The notes under the pieces are model-generated. The model ran no database searches. It saw only the letters and a list, made by a program, of their open reading frames with translations, and was not told the origin of the DNA. 64,000 nt of DNA from Glebionis coronaria (Eukaryota > Streptophyta > Magnoliopsida > Asterales > Asteraceae): positions 117,666,340 to 117,730,339 of the forward strand of contig CM046875.1 of the NCBI GenBank assembly GCA_025667525.1, read 5' to 3'. Of the stretch, positions 23,201 to 35,620 are shown one piece after another. Numbering within the stretch: the stretch's first letter is position 1; each line of letters opens with the position of its first letter. The translations under genes and the position numbers were made by a program.

Positions 23201-24270
23201 AGCCAAAGAAGGGTGAATCCCAAGATCCATGACGTTATCAAAAAAGAGGTTATCAAACTTCTTGATGCGGGAATGATTTATCCTATCTCGGATTCACCAT
23301 GGGTTAGTCCCGTCCATTGTGTGCCTAAGAAAGGCGGAATCACCGTTGTACCCAACGAAAACAACGAGTTGATTCCTACTCGTCTCGTTACAGGGTGGAG
23401 AGTTTGTATAGACTATCGCAAACTCAATGATGCTACGAGAAAGGATCATTTTCCTCTTCCTTTCATGGACCAAATGCTTGAACGTCTAGCGGGTAATGAC
23501 TATTACTGCTTTTTAGACAGTTTCTTGGGTTATTTTCAAATACCCATTGATCCCCAAGACCAAGAGAAAACCACATTCACTTGTCCTTATGGAATATTTG
23601 CTTACAAAAGAATGCCTTTCGGCTTATGCAATGCTCCTGGGACTTTCCAACGGTGTATGATGGCTATCTTCCATGACATGGTTGAAGAAACCATGGAAGT
23701 CTTCATGGATGATTTCTCAGTCTATGGTGATTCCTTTTCTACTTGCCTTGCCAATTTGGAACGCATGCTTAAGCGGTGTGAAGACACTCGCCTTGTTCTG
23801 AATTGGGAAAAATGCCATTTCATGGTAAAAGAAGGCATTGTGCTAGGACATAAAATCTCAAAAGCCGGTCTTGAAGTCGACCGTCCTAAAGTGGATGTCA
23901 TAGCCAAATTACCTCCACCTTCAACCGTGAAGGGTGTGAGAAGTTTTCTGGGTCATGCGGGCTTCTATCGTCGTTTCATTCAGGATTTCTTTAAAATCGC
24001 TCGCCTGATGACCCACCTCTTGGAAAAAGATACTCCTTTCATCTTTTCCAAAGAGTGTCTTGAATCTTTCAATCTTCTTAAGGACAAGGTAACTAAGGCA
24101 CCGGTCTTGGTCACCCCTAATTGGGAGCTACCTTTTGAATTGATGTGCGATGCTAGCAACTTTGCTATTGGAGCGGTTTTGGGCCAAAGAGTGAACAAAC
24201 ACTTCCAACCAATCCATTATGCTAGCAAGACAATGAGGGGGGCTCAATTGCATTATACCACTACCGAAAA
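20224..24270 (+). pseudogene. Athila copy 1 gag-pol, interrupted
   Basis: The start at 20224 (MRTRSSNYSEPE) is chosen by homology with copy 2; an open frame extends upstream without similarity. Order: gag, variant zinc knuckle CDTCGGPHSYNDC (about 21160-21200), protease with DLGA at 22280, and reverse transcriptase with FMDD (Asp codons at 23708 and 23711). Early RNase H follows up to YTTTE, where the nested block interrupts. Damage: frameshifts near 20693 and 21418, TAA at 22097-22099, TAG at 22841-22843. The conserved RT motif FLDGxSGYFQI reads FLDSFLGYFQI, a further sign of decay. Athila gag-pol makes the capsid and the enzymes for reverse transcription and integration; this copy cannot. 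Confidence 0.9.
24266..24270. repeat. Target-site duplication GAAAA (left)
   Basis: GAAAA at 24266-24270 and 63587-63591 flank the nested block. Removing the block and one copy restores an uninterrupted pol reading frame at this point. Confidence 0.95.
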
Positions 24271-25447
24271 TGTAAGAATCCATACTTTCCCATCATTATT
24301 TTATTCTTTTATTCGTGCTTCTTGAATTTTTCAACGTATTACGTTTTCTTATACTTTTGTACGCAAATCCTGAGATCTCGAGAATTTTAATTAAATTATA
24401 TTTTAATTATTCTTCTGATCATTGATAATATTTTATTCGAAATTATTAAAAAAAATTAAATTAATTATTTTTATTTTTTTCATATTTATTTAGTGTAGTA
24501 ACCCGAAATTTAAAATCAATATTTAGACCGAGGTCTAATCTTATTTATAGTATTTGGATTAATATTTATTACTTGACTTTTATTTTTCATATTCGTTCGA
24601 CGAATAATATTGAATTCTCGACTAACCGGCAAAGTTATAGCTTTAGTGTACCGAATACTTGTCATTTATTATTTATCGGCATCTATACCCGTCATCGACG
24701 GTAAATATTCTCGTCATGACATAAAAATATTTTTTTATTGTCGTCATTTTAATTTATTGTTTTATGAACATTCTTCGTAAATTTGTGAAAACCTTTAAGT
24801 GTCATTCGTTTATATGACGCGTTAACTTTTATTAAATAATAAGCCCTCTTTTATATATCTAAATATTAAAGTTCTCCAAATGTCAATGCTTTTATTTTAT
24901 ATTGAGCGTTTATTGTTCGTGTTAAACGCGTATCTTTTAAATCGTGTAACTTTAAAAATATCGGACCTCGATAATACCTGCTTTTCATATTGTAGACAAA
25001 AGTTAATTTTTTTTTTAAAAAATGCATGTCATACGTGGCTATAAGATGAGTATATGATTCATCTAACTGCAACGTGTCAAAACAAAACGTTACAAACAAT
25101 GTATAAAGCATATACATATCATTTAAGGTGCAAAGAAAATCTTTTAACTTATTTTCTTGAAAAGAAAAGAAAAAAACAAGTTGAGGATTATAAGTGTATG
25201 TGTGGATCAAGAAAAATAAACTTGAGTTGGTCTACTTACAATAATTAGGTATGATTTTTTATTTGATTCTTATCTTAATTACATGATCACCTTCGTTCTT
25301 TTTATGACACTAATATGATAATCTTTTTATTTTATGTCAATGGTATATATCCATTGTCTAATTTATATGTTTAGTTCGAATAAAAAAAGTCTGAGGTGAA
25401 TTTAGAGAGACATGAAATTTAACAATAGTGAGATAACTATTCCTAAA
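24271..25447 (+). repeat. LTR, truncated first copy
   Basis: The first 1177 bp match 49591-50767, ending at ACTATTCCTAAA. The other 1.77 kb of the LTR are missing. A 12-bp filler (GAACCCTTGTAA, 25448-25459) joins it to internal sequence. Confidence 0.9.
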
Positions 25448-25459
25448 GAACCCTTGTAA

Positions 25460-27196
25460 TTTTCAAATTGTTCAACAATTGGTCTTATAAATAACCCTTG
25501 TAACTAAAAAAAAAAATTAATAAAAAAAATTAAAAAAAAATTGTTGAATTAAATATCTAGCCAGTAACTTATTGGCGAAAAGTTTCATAAAATATTTTGA
25601 TTCATGTTTTTACAAATGGCATTATATACATATTATAAATAATATGACCTTGGACGAAGCTGAGCATCGCATTGCTAGTCCTAAATTATGCATGGCTTGA
25701 TCACCTATGCTTAATTTAGAAGAAGCCATGCAACGCCAAATAGTAGTCACCTTAAATATTTGGCCAAGAACCAACTTTTTCCTTGTGTTTCTTAAAAAGC
25801 TAGATAAAATAAAGTTTGAAAACTTTTACATATTATGCGAGTAACACCAGTTCTCGACATACACATATGAATCCTTATCTTTTCTTGAACAAAGTACATG
25901 CCTCAAGCACATATTTCTTTACTCAACGATCTTTGTTTTACTTGTTACCTCATCTTCCTTCGTGACATAATTCTCGTTACCACTTGTCTAATTTCTTACC
26001 ATTGATACCAGGCTTGAAAGTTTCAATGTTGTTATGCTTCTACATTGATCGACCTTCTCTACCTATTTTGGTAGACCTTCGAAACATCTCCGGACGCGAA
26101 TAATGATTTATTACTAGATATGGATAATAATTTCCTATATCTGTCATGATGTGTGTCAGACCTTATTGTTTAGAAGTTCATTCGTGTGAACCACGTATTG
26201 ATTTCGCCTCTCATTGCTAATGTTGTTCATACTACTGGAATTACTCCCAAGTGACTCCTTAAGAATTTTTTGTGGTTCGAAAATTTATTGTGTGGCTTTT
26301 CTCTTTCGATCATGTATCGAACACCGAGAACTTAATAAGCCGTTGTTGGTGACGCCAACCACACTCTTGAATTAACCATTTGCTAAATCTTTTGTTTCTT
26401 ATTGTCCTTACCATCGAAGCATCTATTCTATCATGCTCATTAAGAAATTGGTACAATTTTATTTTACTCCCTTATGCTATTGCTTGTACACTAATTATGG
26501 GTTATTATTAGTTTCATACTCAAATGCTATTTTGTCACCTTTTGAAAATCCGAACATGTCACATGTTTATCGTTTGATACCTTAATCACCTACTTGGATT
26601 TTTAAAAATTGTTACAAATTATTAAGAACGTTTTATCAAATGTTTAAATTACCAAAATATCAGTTTCAAGTTTAATGTTGGATCTACACATCCTCTTTGG
26701 TAGATTTATAACTAGTGTTTAAAAGGATGTCAAGTTTTATCTTTTAAAGTATTTGATTGTATCATATTTATTTTTAGTCTAATGAAATTATCGATTTAAA
26801 TTATAATTTCTAACAACGATTCTAAATAATTTAGAATTTGATTTTTTTCTAATGGTAACGATAAACCTGAGTTTTTTTAATAATTTCATACTGTCATCTA
26901 AAAGCTCTTAAACTGATTGAGATGATTATTTGAATTGAGTTACTTTTACTTTGAAATTCTTATCAAGAAAATACTTAAGCTAAATTTGAAAGTAATACCA
27001 AATCCTAGACAAATAATTGTGACAACTTGTAATCCAAATGTCTATATGTAATTCATTTTTCCCGTCTATTTCGCTTGTAACTAGATTCTTACATTTTAAG
27101 ATTATCATGTTTTACAGTTTTCACGATTTGTGATTCCTTGTTGATTCACAATCTTGATTCATTTTAGCGCACTTTGTTCGTTTAAGCGTTTCATGT
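25460..27196 (+). other. Truncated internal region, first copy
   Basis: It aligns with 47591-49346 of the complete internal region with few differences, including a 14-bp gap after AATAATATGACC. It lacks the primer-binding side and the polypurine tract. Non-coding. Confidence 0.9.
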
Positions 27197-27221
27197 TGAT
27201 TCACAATCTTGATTCACAATC

Positions 27222-28860
27222 TTATTTTATTCTTTTATTCGTGCTTCTTGAATTTTTCAACATATTACGTTTTCTTATACTTTTTTACGCAAATCCTGAG
27301 ATCTCGAGAATTTTAATTAAATTGTATTTTAATTATTCTTCTGATCATTGATAATATTTTATTCGAAATTATTAAAAAAAAATTAAATTAATTATTTTTA
27401 TTTTTTTCATATTTATTTAGTGTAGTAACCCGAAATTTAAAATCAATATTTAGACCGAGGTCTAATCTTATTTATAGTATTCAGATTAATATTTATTACT
27501 TGACTTTTATTTTTCATATTCGTTCGACGAATAATATTGAATTCTCGACTAACCGGTAAAGTTATGGCTTTAGTGTACCGAATACTTGTCATTTATTATT
27601 TATCGGCATCTATGCCCGTCATCGACGGTAAATATTCTCGTCATGACATAAAAATATTTTTTTTATTGTCGTCATTTTAATTTATTGTTTTACGAACATT
27701 CTTCGTAAATTTGTGATAAACCTTTAAGTGTCATTCGTTTATATGACGCGTTAACTTTTATTAAATAATAAGCCCTCTTTTATATATCTAAATATTAAAG
27801 TTCTCCAAATGTCAATGCTTTTATTTTATATTGAGCGTTTATTGTTCGTGTTAAACGCGTATCTTTTAAATCGTGTAACTTTAAAAATATCGGACCTCGA
27901 TAATACCTGCTTTTCATATTGTAGACAAAAGTTAAAAAAAAATTTTAAAAAATGCATGTCATACGTGGCTATAAGATGAGTATATGATTCATCTAACTGC
28001 AACGTGTCAAAACAAAATGTTACAAAGAATGTATAAAGCATATACATATCATTTAAGGTGCAAAGAAAATCTTTTAACTTATTTTCTTGAAAAGAAAAGA
28101 AAAAAAACAAGTTGAGGATTATAAGTGTATGTGTGGATCATGAAAAATAAACTTGAGTTGGTCTACTTACAATAATTAGGTATGATTTTTTATTTGATTC
28201 TTATCTTAATTACATGATCACCTTCGTTCTTTTTATGACACTAATATGATAATCTTTTTATTTTATGTCAATGGTATATATCCATTGTCTAATTTATATG
28301 TTTAGTTCGAATAAAAAAAAGTCTGAGGTGAATTTAGAGAGACATGAAATTTAACAATAGTGAGATAACTATTCCTAAAATGATTAACCGCATTAGTATA
28401 TATAGACAGTGATATTTAAATACAAGAAATATGATTAAAAATATGTTTTGTAGATACACTTCATAATCAACTTAGTTACTGCGTTTTCAAAGTGTAAAGT
28501 AAATTAATAGAAGAATTTGATTAGTCTTGTATTTAGTTTGGTTTTTATTCTTCCAATTCAAAGGCTTACAATTTACAAAAGTTTTTATAACACAAACTAT
28601 ATTCTGATTAAAAATAATAATAATAATAATAATAAATTATTTTTATTTCACGTTATGAGTTCATTTGGAATTGGCCATATGGTTTATCAGTCTAGCCAAG
28701 AAATATAATTTGTTTGTTTCAACCAAAATGTGTCAAACACAAATTTGACTATAATAACAAAAGAAAATCATATATGTGTCTCTGAGTCATAAAAGCTAAT
28801 ATAATTTATAAAATATCAATTGATGATTACTTAATACATATATATATATATATATATATA
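27222..28860 (+). repeat. Middle LTR, left part
   Basis: Matches the LTR from offset 26 onward; the first 25 bp are replaced by filler repeated from nearby (27197-27221). It includes an (AAT)n microsatellite near 28612 and ends in a short (TA)n where the Helitron begins. The LTR resumes at 43745. Confidence 0.9.
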
Positions 28861-30066
28861 TCTCTATATTATATATAGGTATAATTATGGTTTGAAACCA
28901 CAGTTTTTAATCCAGTCATATCCCAGTCACATCTTTTAACCAATAGTATTTGAGTATTCCCTATAAAATCTCCAAATTCCACGAATTTTCCGTTTGAAAT
29001 CGCAGTTTTATGAAAATCGCGTTTTGGAAACGCAGTTTTGAAAACACAGTTTTATAAATCACGTTTTGTAAAAATTTGTTTAGTTTCGAAATTTATTTAA
29101 AATAATATTAATGACAAGGTTTGAACCCTGGTCTATGCATTCAGGCGCCACCAGTTTTACCAACTATGCTAACTAATTGTTTGTGTTTCCTTATTAAAAA
29201 CTCTATTAATATCTTCTCAAAATTCTAAGATAATTATATAGATATAAATGTTTTATAATATATTTAAGATAATAACAATAATATTTTAAAATATATCCTA
29301 TATTCATTCAAATCTATCACCTGTTTAATAGAAACTACATATCTTTTTTATCAATAAAATAAAAAACATACGTATCCTCATTCTTCTAAAACCCTAATAA
29401 CCATAATGATCGTATTCTTTGTGTTTTTTTTTTCTTTGTGTTTTTTTGTGTTTTTTTTATGACCCATGGAGGCGTGACATCCATTTTAAATTTTGTCATG
29501 TCCACTCCTGTGCATACATATGGTGAATCTCGTGAACCCGCATACATTATAGCAGATATATCAGTTGAAAATAAGAGAATTACTTAACTATATTAATATT
29601 TTATCAAATAACTTAAACTAATAAAGGTTGCAGAAATCTGGAACTACAAGTTCTTTACTTGGGACTCCATCAGTTTCTAGGTGCAATCAATGTGTGCTCC
29701 AACCTTTTGCAACGACAGGATTTCTACATATTCGTGCTGGAGTAGTAGTTCTTTTGGTGAAGGCACGCCAGGTAATTCACGTTTAAGTGTTTTTTATTTT
29801 TATTTTCGCATCCAAGTTTTACAAGAAATTAGGATCCTGGTACCACATTTGCTAATCACGGTTTACTTATTCATTGATCCCCTAAAAGAGATTTTTGAAA
29901 TTATGCTTTTTATCATCTCCACCTCAGGTTATTAAAAACCACCCAAGTTCTGCTATAGGTTCTTGAACGCGCAATTTAGATTCCAGTGCAGGTAAGTGTC
30001 ACATCATGTAGCCCTACCTTCCTGTTGTCTTTTATCTAATTTACTGTGGTGTAATTATTTGCACAG
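28861..30066. other. Helitron 5' region, no recognised gene
   Basis: AT-rich. About 29497-29566 holds a sequence (TCATGTCCACTCCTGTGCAT and following) repeated at about 38360-38430. A possible exon lies at 29630-29770, ending GCCAG|GTAATT; protein not recognised. Confidence 0.5.
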
Positions 30067-30394
30067 AACCACAAGGATGTCTTGGTTGTAGTTGATTCAG
30101 AAGACTATCCTGTACTTCTAGAATTCCTGAAAGGAAACAAAGATCACAAACAATTTTGAAGAAAGCTGGCATGGAAAGATTTCCAACATGGTACAACTTA
30201 CGATTCTTCAGTTTTTGAATGGTTGTGGAAGCATACTGAAGGAGGTACTCACTTCTATTCGTTTGTCAATATTTCAATATTCTAGCTCAGTATATTGTCA
30301 TTTATGTTTTAGAAGCAGTTAAAACTTATGTATTATAAATTGTGCTAGCAGATAAATTCTCAACAAGCTTTATTGTGCCGCTCACTCTCTTGAC
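30067..30394 (+). pseudogene. Captured PURH (IMP cyclohydrolase/AICAR transformylase) fragment, two exons
   Basis: Exon A (30067-30244) follows a TTTGCACAG acceptor and encodes NHKDVLVVVDSEDYPVLLEF, later RKLAWKDFQH and FEWLWKHTEG. Exon B (30352-30394) follows TAGCAG and continues in phase with DKFSTSFIVPLTL. Order, wording and the split Asp codon at the intron match the bifunctional purine-synthesis enzyme PurH, which performs the last two steps to IMP. A TGA at 30157-30159 replaces a conserved Arg (CGA to TGA). Only about 74 codons of a protein of roughly 550-600 are present. Confidence 0.82.
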
Positions 30395-30619
30395 AGGAAA
30401 GACGTATGATGTAGTCAGCCTCGCATCACAGGAACCAACAACAGTGTTTTGATCCTCTGAAATAGATTCAAAATAGCAGCAACCAAACACCCCGTTAGAA
30501 CCGTTATTGCAGCAACCATTATAGCATTTTCACAAATGTGGACAATATTTTACAACAATTTGCAGAGTTTCTGGATGTTACAATCAGGAGGTGTGCGTTT
30601 GTGTCTCGTCTGGATGATA

Positions 30620-30903
30620 AGATGGAGGAAAGGCATCATACCAAATAGTCAGTGAACAAAAAAGCAATCCTAATAAAGGAAGAAAATATGAACCCAAGAG
30701 CATCTATGGGTCCGGTTGTCTCAAAATGGAAGGCAATGCTGCAACAACAACACGCTTGATCAATAGGATTTGGGGTGAGTTTTACACAAATTACTCACCT
30801 AAAGAGATAAAGGATGTCACATCTGCTGCTCTTCCAACTGATCTTGCGACACCAGCAAACTGTGGCGGCAGGCCAAGAGGCTCTTTAGAACTTTTCTTAT
30901 AGG
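30620..30903 (+). pseudogene. Unidentified exon-like piece
   Basis: An open stretch of about 85 codons contains KGRKYEPKSIYGSGCLKMEG and LINRIWGEFYTNYSPKEIKD. The composition is coding-like and its neighbours are captured exons. The protein is not recognised. Confidence 0.3.
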
Positions 30904-31027
30904 GTGTTTGGATTTGCGCTTTAGAACTTTTTTTTTCTTGCTGTATAACTTACCTGTCATTCATCAACTTCAGAGTGGTGATGAATCAGAACCTGTTTCG
31001 ACGAACGCACGTGATGATCATACCATG

Positions 31028-31180
31028 CTTATTTGCGGCTTTAGACACGGACGACATTAACACGGCTGTACACTCCATTAACAGCATGGTAATCCTTTGA
31101 CAACTCTAATGGGTGCTGGCTTTGGTTTCGGTGCTAATATGTTGACCGAATATCTTGCTGAGGCCGGAAGGGATAATAAA
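31028..31180 (+). pseudogene. Captured EMB8-like alpha/beta-hydrolase fragment
   Basis: One frame reads LFAALDTDDINTAVHSINSM; after a frameshift near 31097 another reads LTTLMGAGFGFGANMLTEYL. The second resembles the nucleophile-elbow region of plant EMB8/YheT-type hydrolases (GxGxGANMLxxYL). Recalled plant members also carry a similar DTDDI..AxxxIN segment shortly before it. Active-site partners are absent. Assignment is by memory of the family. Confidence 0.5.
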
Positions 31181-32390
31181 TCAAACATCAAAAACAACAT
31201 ATAGCACTAGCTAGAATCTGTGGAGGATCGGTTTTCCTTACTTTGATCGCCAGGCAACAAACTGAATCGGTTGGTTGTGGCTGTTTCCTTTCGAGTTGGA
31301 CCCTTTCAACACACCGTCATGGTGAGGTAATTTGATCAGACCAATGCAGTTTTATCTTTTATTAGCAATTTCCTTTGCAGAGTCTAAGTTGGTACTATCC
31401 AGGTTGGTATTGTCTCATGTGTAATTTTTTTACCAAAACGCGTACTTAGGCGTTGTCTGATCATTTTTTACGAAGTCAATATTATTATTATATGTCCGGA
31501 CACGTCTATTGTTTAATCTGATTATTTTTGCAGGTAAGAAATATATCAACTAAAATCGGCTAAGACGCCTTGAAAAAAAGCGTTGGGTTTAGTTAGATAA
31601 TTCTATATTCGATGCTACCCTTTTCTCAATAGTGTATCAGAATCCCAAATATATTATAAATCTCAAAAGCATGCTCCCAACTAGGTAAATAAATAAATAA
31701 CCATGTATCTGTTTGTTTTCTGAAAAAAAAGGCGTTTAGGTCCAGGGATAAGAGACATTTCATACATCCACAAGGTGAGTCTCACTATCATAAGCTATTT
31801 ACACTTGGACTTCACTGATATTATTTCTAAATCCCTTTCTTATAGTGACAACCAATATCTCTGGTGCAATTGACATCCAAACCCAACTCACATAAGACTA
31901 GAACGTGCTTTTACCATAACTTCTAGAATCGTGTTTCCTTTATACTCTAAACCATACTTGCTTTAGATGAGACTAGCTGTTAATAAAACATACACTGATA
32001 TATATGTTTGGAGGAATGAGAATAAGAGTTTGGATATATTTCTTTGTGATGTACTCTGTATGTTGCTGTAAGTTTTTGTATATATATACGCCTAAGACTT
32101 TTCTATCCATCAGTATATCGAGTATTTTCATCCGATTGGAAACATGATTTTGCTTTCGACATTTTATTCATAGGCAGATCCAAACACCCTTTAAATAAGA
32201 CATCAAATAACAAATATAATGGAAACAATAATCTTACTGCACCAAGGGTCCGCAATATTATGTTACATATATAGCTGTTACTAATTTGGAACGACTGTGA
32301 TGATCGAACAGCTTAATGTAGCTTTGACTTATAGAATAAGGTTAGTCCTATCCTGTGAACATACAGATGCATACCTTCTATCCTATGCAG

Positions 32391-32502
32391 GCCCTTGGGT
32401 GTCTCTTCTTTCGCATCAGTTATTTCAAGACCACATTTGATGCTGAATCAAAGCTACAAGTTCTGAATGGAATCCAAACCAGACATCACGCACGTAAGAG
32501 AT
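32391..32502 (+). pseudogene. Captured NAK-family protein kinase exon
   Basis: After a CCTATGCAG acceptor the plus strand reads ALGCLFFRISYFKTTF, then DAESKLQVLNG. This corresponds to the stretch after the DIW motif in AAK1/GAK-type Ser/Thr kinases (ALGCLLxxxxxFKxxFxxxxKLQxLNG). About 27 codons match; similarity fades after LNG. It has no catalytic residues and is non-functional. Confidence 0.7.
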
Positions 32503-32639
32503 TTGCTTCATTTGACATTCATCTCCATCAATTTACGTTAGTTATAGAATATATGTGTGCAAGGAACACAACGGCCATGTGTGTCGGTGTTCACTCATGC
32601 TACTTTTTTTCATTGATGCAGGTGTGGTTTTGAATTAAT

Positions 32640-35281
32640 GGTCTATTACCTGAAGGATTACAGAAGTCATTCCCAGACAAGACACTGTCACATTGCACGA
32701 CACGTGTTCTTTTTTTGGATCTTATTTCATTGTTAGACGACCCATCTTTCTCACTATACTTCTGACAACCCTTAAGAGAATCAAAGATAGAAATTTAGCC
32801 AACATTAGAAACTTTGGATCGGATAGTTCTATCTTGGTAGGCATCGATGGTGACCCCTGATCAATTGAGTGGTTATCTGTTACCCAAGGTAAGGCTATTT
32901 GATCCCATGACTTATGTTTATCGATGTGTTGAACAAAACAATTTTGCTATTGTTCTGTGGAAAAGATATTCTGAAATACATGATGGGGAGATTGAGGAAG
33001 AATGGAGGAATCGAACGCGCGAGGGACTATCCTTTCTATCGCTTGCCCTTTCTTTTCACTCTCAAGACAAGGCTCTCTCTCTTTTATAAAGCGAAGCAAA
33101 GCGCATGGCGCTGAAAGCTCAATAAACACAGACGAGGTGTATTGCGACATCCGTCCCTTTCGAAGAATATGACACTTCAGCACCTCAAGTAAGCTGCATT
33201 TCTTGATAAAATGTTAGTTGATATACTTTCGTTGTCTTATAGAGATGGCAAATAGATTATTTACTAACCTACAAGTATAATGACCTCTAGATAATTAAAA
33301 GAGCATAATTAGCTACTACTCCTAATTTGATTATCCGAAACAGACTATTTCTCTAAGCAATCACTTAATCATAATCAGCTTCACGATACCTAAACACCAT
33401 AAACTAATATCTGCAGCAACGAACAGCTTGAAAACTCCAATGATCACCCCTTTAGTGTAACAAAGTACATTATTTTTTTGGAGTGGTTTTTAATACGACC
33501 CATTTAAGTGGCTTTTGGGTTTGATTTTTGAGGGGTTTGAATCAGGTGCTCTTATTTATTATTTACTACCTTCTTTTCGGTTACAAAGTTTTCGTAATTT
33601 AAAATTTGCACGGCCGAAACCGAGAGTTTTGAAGAGGGTGGTTGACACGAAACCAACTGATCTCACGAAACCTGATGTGTCTAATAAATCAGCAACTTAT
33701 AACATAGCACGGTATAATAACTAATTTTTAACAAACTTTGATTAACTTTGCTTAACTTTGTGTAGCGAAGAGATTTCAGATAAATTCAAGGATGTAAACC
33801 CGATCAAAGAGGGGGTTGACCCATTGGCCCCGTTACTAACATATGAGTTATACTGTCAGACGTCGTCCATTATTGGGTCAACAATATTACTAAAGTGATT
33901 AATATTAAAGTATTAACTATCCCGAATACGGAGTACTATGTATTCTGATGATGTAATGCTAGCAAGAACATTTTCAGCACAATCATACTTCATACATATG
34001 GATTTTTCCACACGAATAAGATTTGAGGACATATGCAATCGTCTTTTATGCATAAGCTAAATTATGTTCTCAGGTTCTGATCTTCTGATGCATTTGATCA
34101 GAATTTTTAAAATTGGACCTTTTTCTTTAAAAGTTATCACTGGAGCCTCATTGTGATTTGTCATCTCGGGGAAGTGGCCACATATGACAGTTAGTCTTCT
34201 ATATATTCTGCATAAGTCAACGTAATCATACGCAAGTCTTGCTTCTCATAAGTTATTTTGCTTCAGATGTAAATGTAAATGAGTCAAATAAAGTGCCCAC
34301 TAATAATATTATTCGTTATTTATTATATTTGTACATCCTCTCACAATTCTACAAGTAATACCCGACTATTTTGTATGTTCAGAAAGGCTTCTACGGATCG
34401 GTGAAAACTGTTATTGGATGCTGGCAAATGTGTGTCACAGTTTGCTACATTATTGAACCGGTTGACCCGCGTTTGAAGAGTTATGACCGGGTTTTGATTA
34501 GTTATGATCGTGTTTGATTAGGTATGACCGGGTTTGAACATGCACGACCGGTTCAACTCACTTTATTGACAGCGACGCAACTCAAGAAGAAAGTAGTCTA
34601 ATGAACCCAAGTGATCCAGTGCAAGGTATTGTCTATAGTAAACTACGTGTTGCTCTGTTTGCTAAAGATATATTGCCATGATAATATTCTTTGCTTATTT
34701 TGCCTGACTTATGCAGGTATATTGGCTTCAATTCGGACGGTATTTGCACGAGGACCTATTGTAAGTTTTTAAAATGTTTTGCTCGAATATAGAAATCAAT
34801 TAGTTTTAGTAGTTATTCTGGAAACCTATACAATTATTTGATAATTAATGATGTTAGCCTTAAGGTCACTTGAACATTTCATATACAGTAAAATTTATGT
34901 TATACAACTGTAATTGATTTGTGATGAAGGAAAAAGCTCCAACGAGAAACAATAACCTGTTAAACTAACTCGAGGATATTGATAGACAAGACAAAATAAC
35001 AGCAAATATTAGTTATATAAGGCCACATGCACATCCACTCAGTAAGGTAAATGTATATGGTAGTCGATATTTACAACTTTAATTCTTTATGGCTTAATCA
35101 AAAGCTGGTTACCCAAAATATATATTGAACCAATGTTGGTCATATTCTAAGTTTTTGATAACTGCCCTGGTGATCTTGCTTATTAGCATTGTCATATTTT
35201 AAAAGGTGGTTAGACTTTCTCAACTGCAGATCCCGGATGAGCTGTTTCAGATTGTACTACAGATGGACTGAAAGCTCACTT
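32640..35281. other. Helitron interior, no recognised gene
   Basis: Short exon-like pieces occur, such as 32847-32890 (MVTPDQLSGYLLPK then GTAAGG) and 34716-34761 (between TGCAG and GTAAGT). None is identifiable. 34452-34555 is rich in GACCGG/CCGGTT words like those at 5203-5362. Confidence 0.4.
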
Positions 35282-35620
35282 TTAAAGAGGCTCATCACAT
35301 ACTGAGAGAATACCATTTAGCTCAATGGCAGCAGCTTCTCTGAAGTCGGCACTCACTTCCTCAACAAAAGTCTTCTTGGAAACCTGAACCACAAGGTCCA
35401 CTACAAAGACATTGGGTGTGGGTAAACGTAGAGTGATCCCGTTAAGCTTTCCTTTGAGTGATGGTAATACAAGTGCCACAACCTTTGCTGCACCAGTTGA
35501 GGTCGGGACGATATTCAGCGTTGTTGCTCTTGCACGTCTAAGGTCACGGTGACTTGCATCTAGCAGCCTCTGGTCTCTCCTGTAGGAGTGAGTAGTGGTC
35601 ATTGTCCCCTTTATGATTCC
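35282..35620 (-). pseudogene. Captured chloroplast GAPDH (GapA/GapB) fragment, reversed
   Basis: 113 uninterrupted codons on the minus strand: [13 protein letters not shown], then [55 protein letters not shown], ending ILSVCDEPL. This is the catalytic domain of the photosynthetic NADP-GAPDH subunits of the Calvin cycle. The TTTHSY..DQ substrate-binding region is present, with TG changed to RR. The Rossmann domain, the Cys active site and the C-terminus are missing. It lies opposite to the other cargo, implying a separate capture or inversion. The upstream open frame (to 35683) is intron-like. Confidence 0.88.

Larger units (their letters stand above)
18293..24270 (+). mobile_element. Athila-type Ty3/gypsy element, copy 1, left part
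   Basis: LTR, primer-binding site, gag, protease and reverse transcriptase in the order of plant Athila elements. The left end is set by homology with copy 2 (GTGTGAAAACAC..ATCC); the first base is C where TG is expected. At 24271 pol is cut by the nested block, and it resumes at 63587 after a GAAAA duplication, then runs off the window. The 3' LTR and outer target duplication lie outside. Confidence 0.9.
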
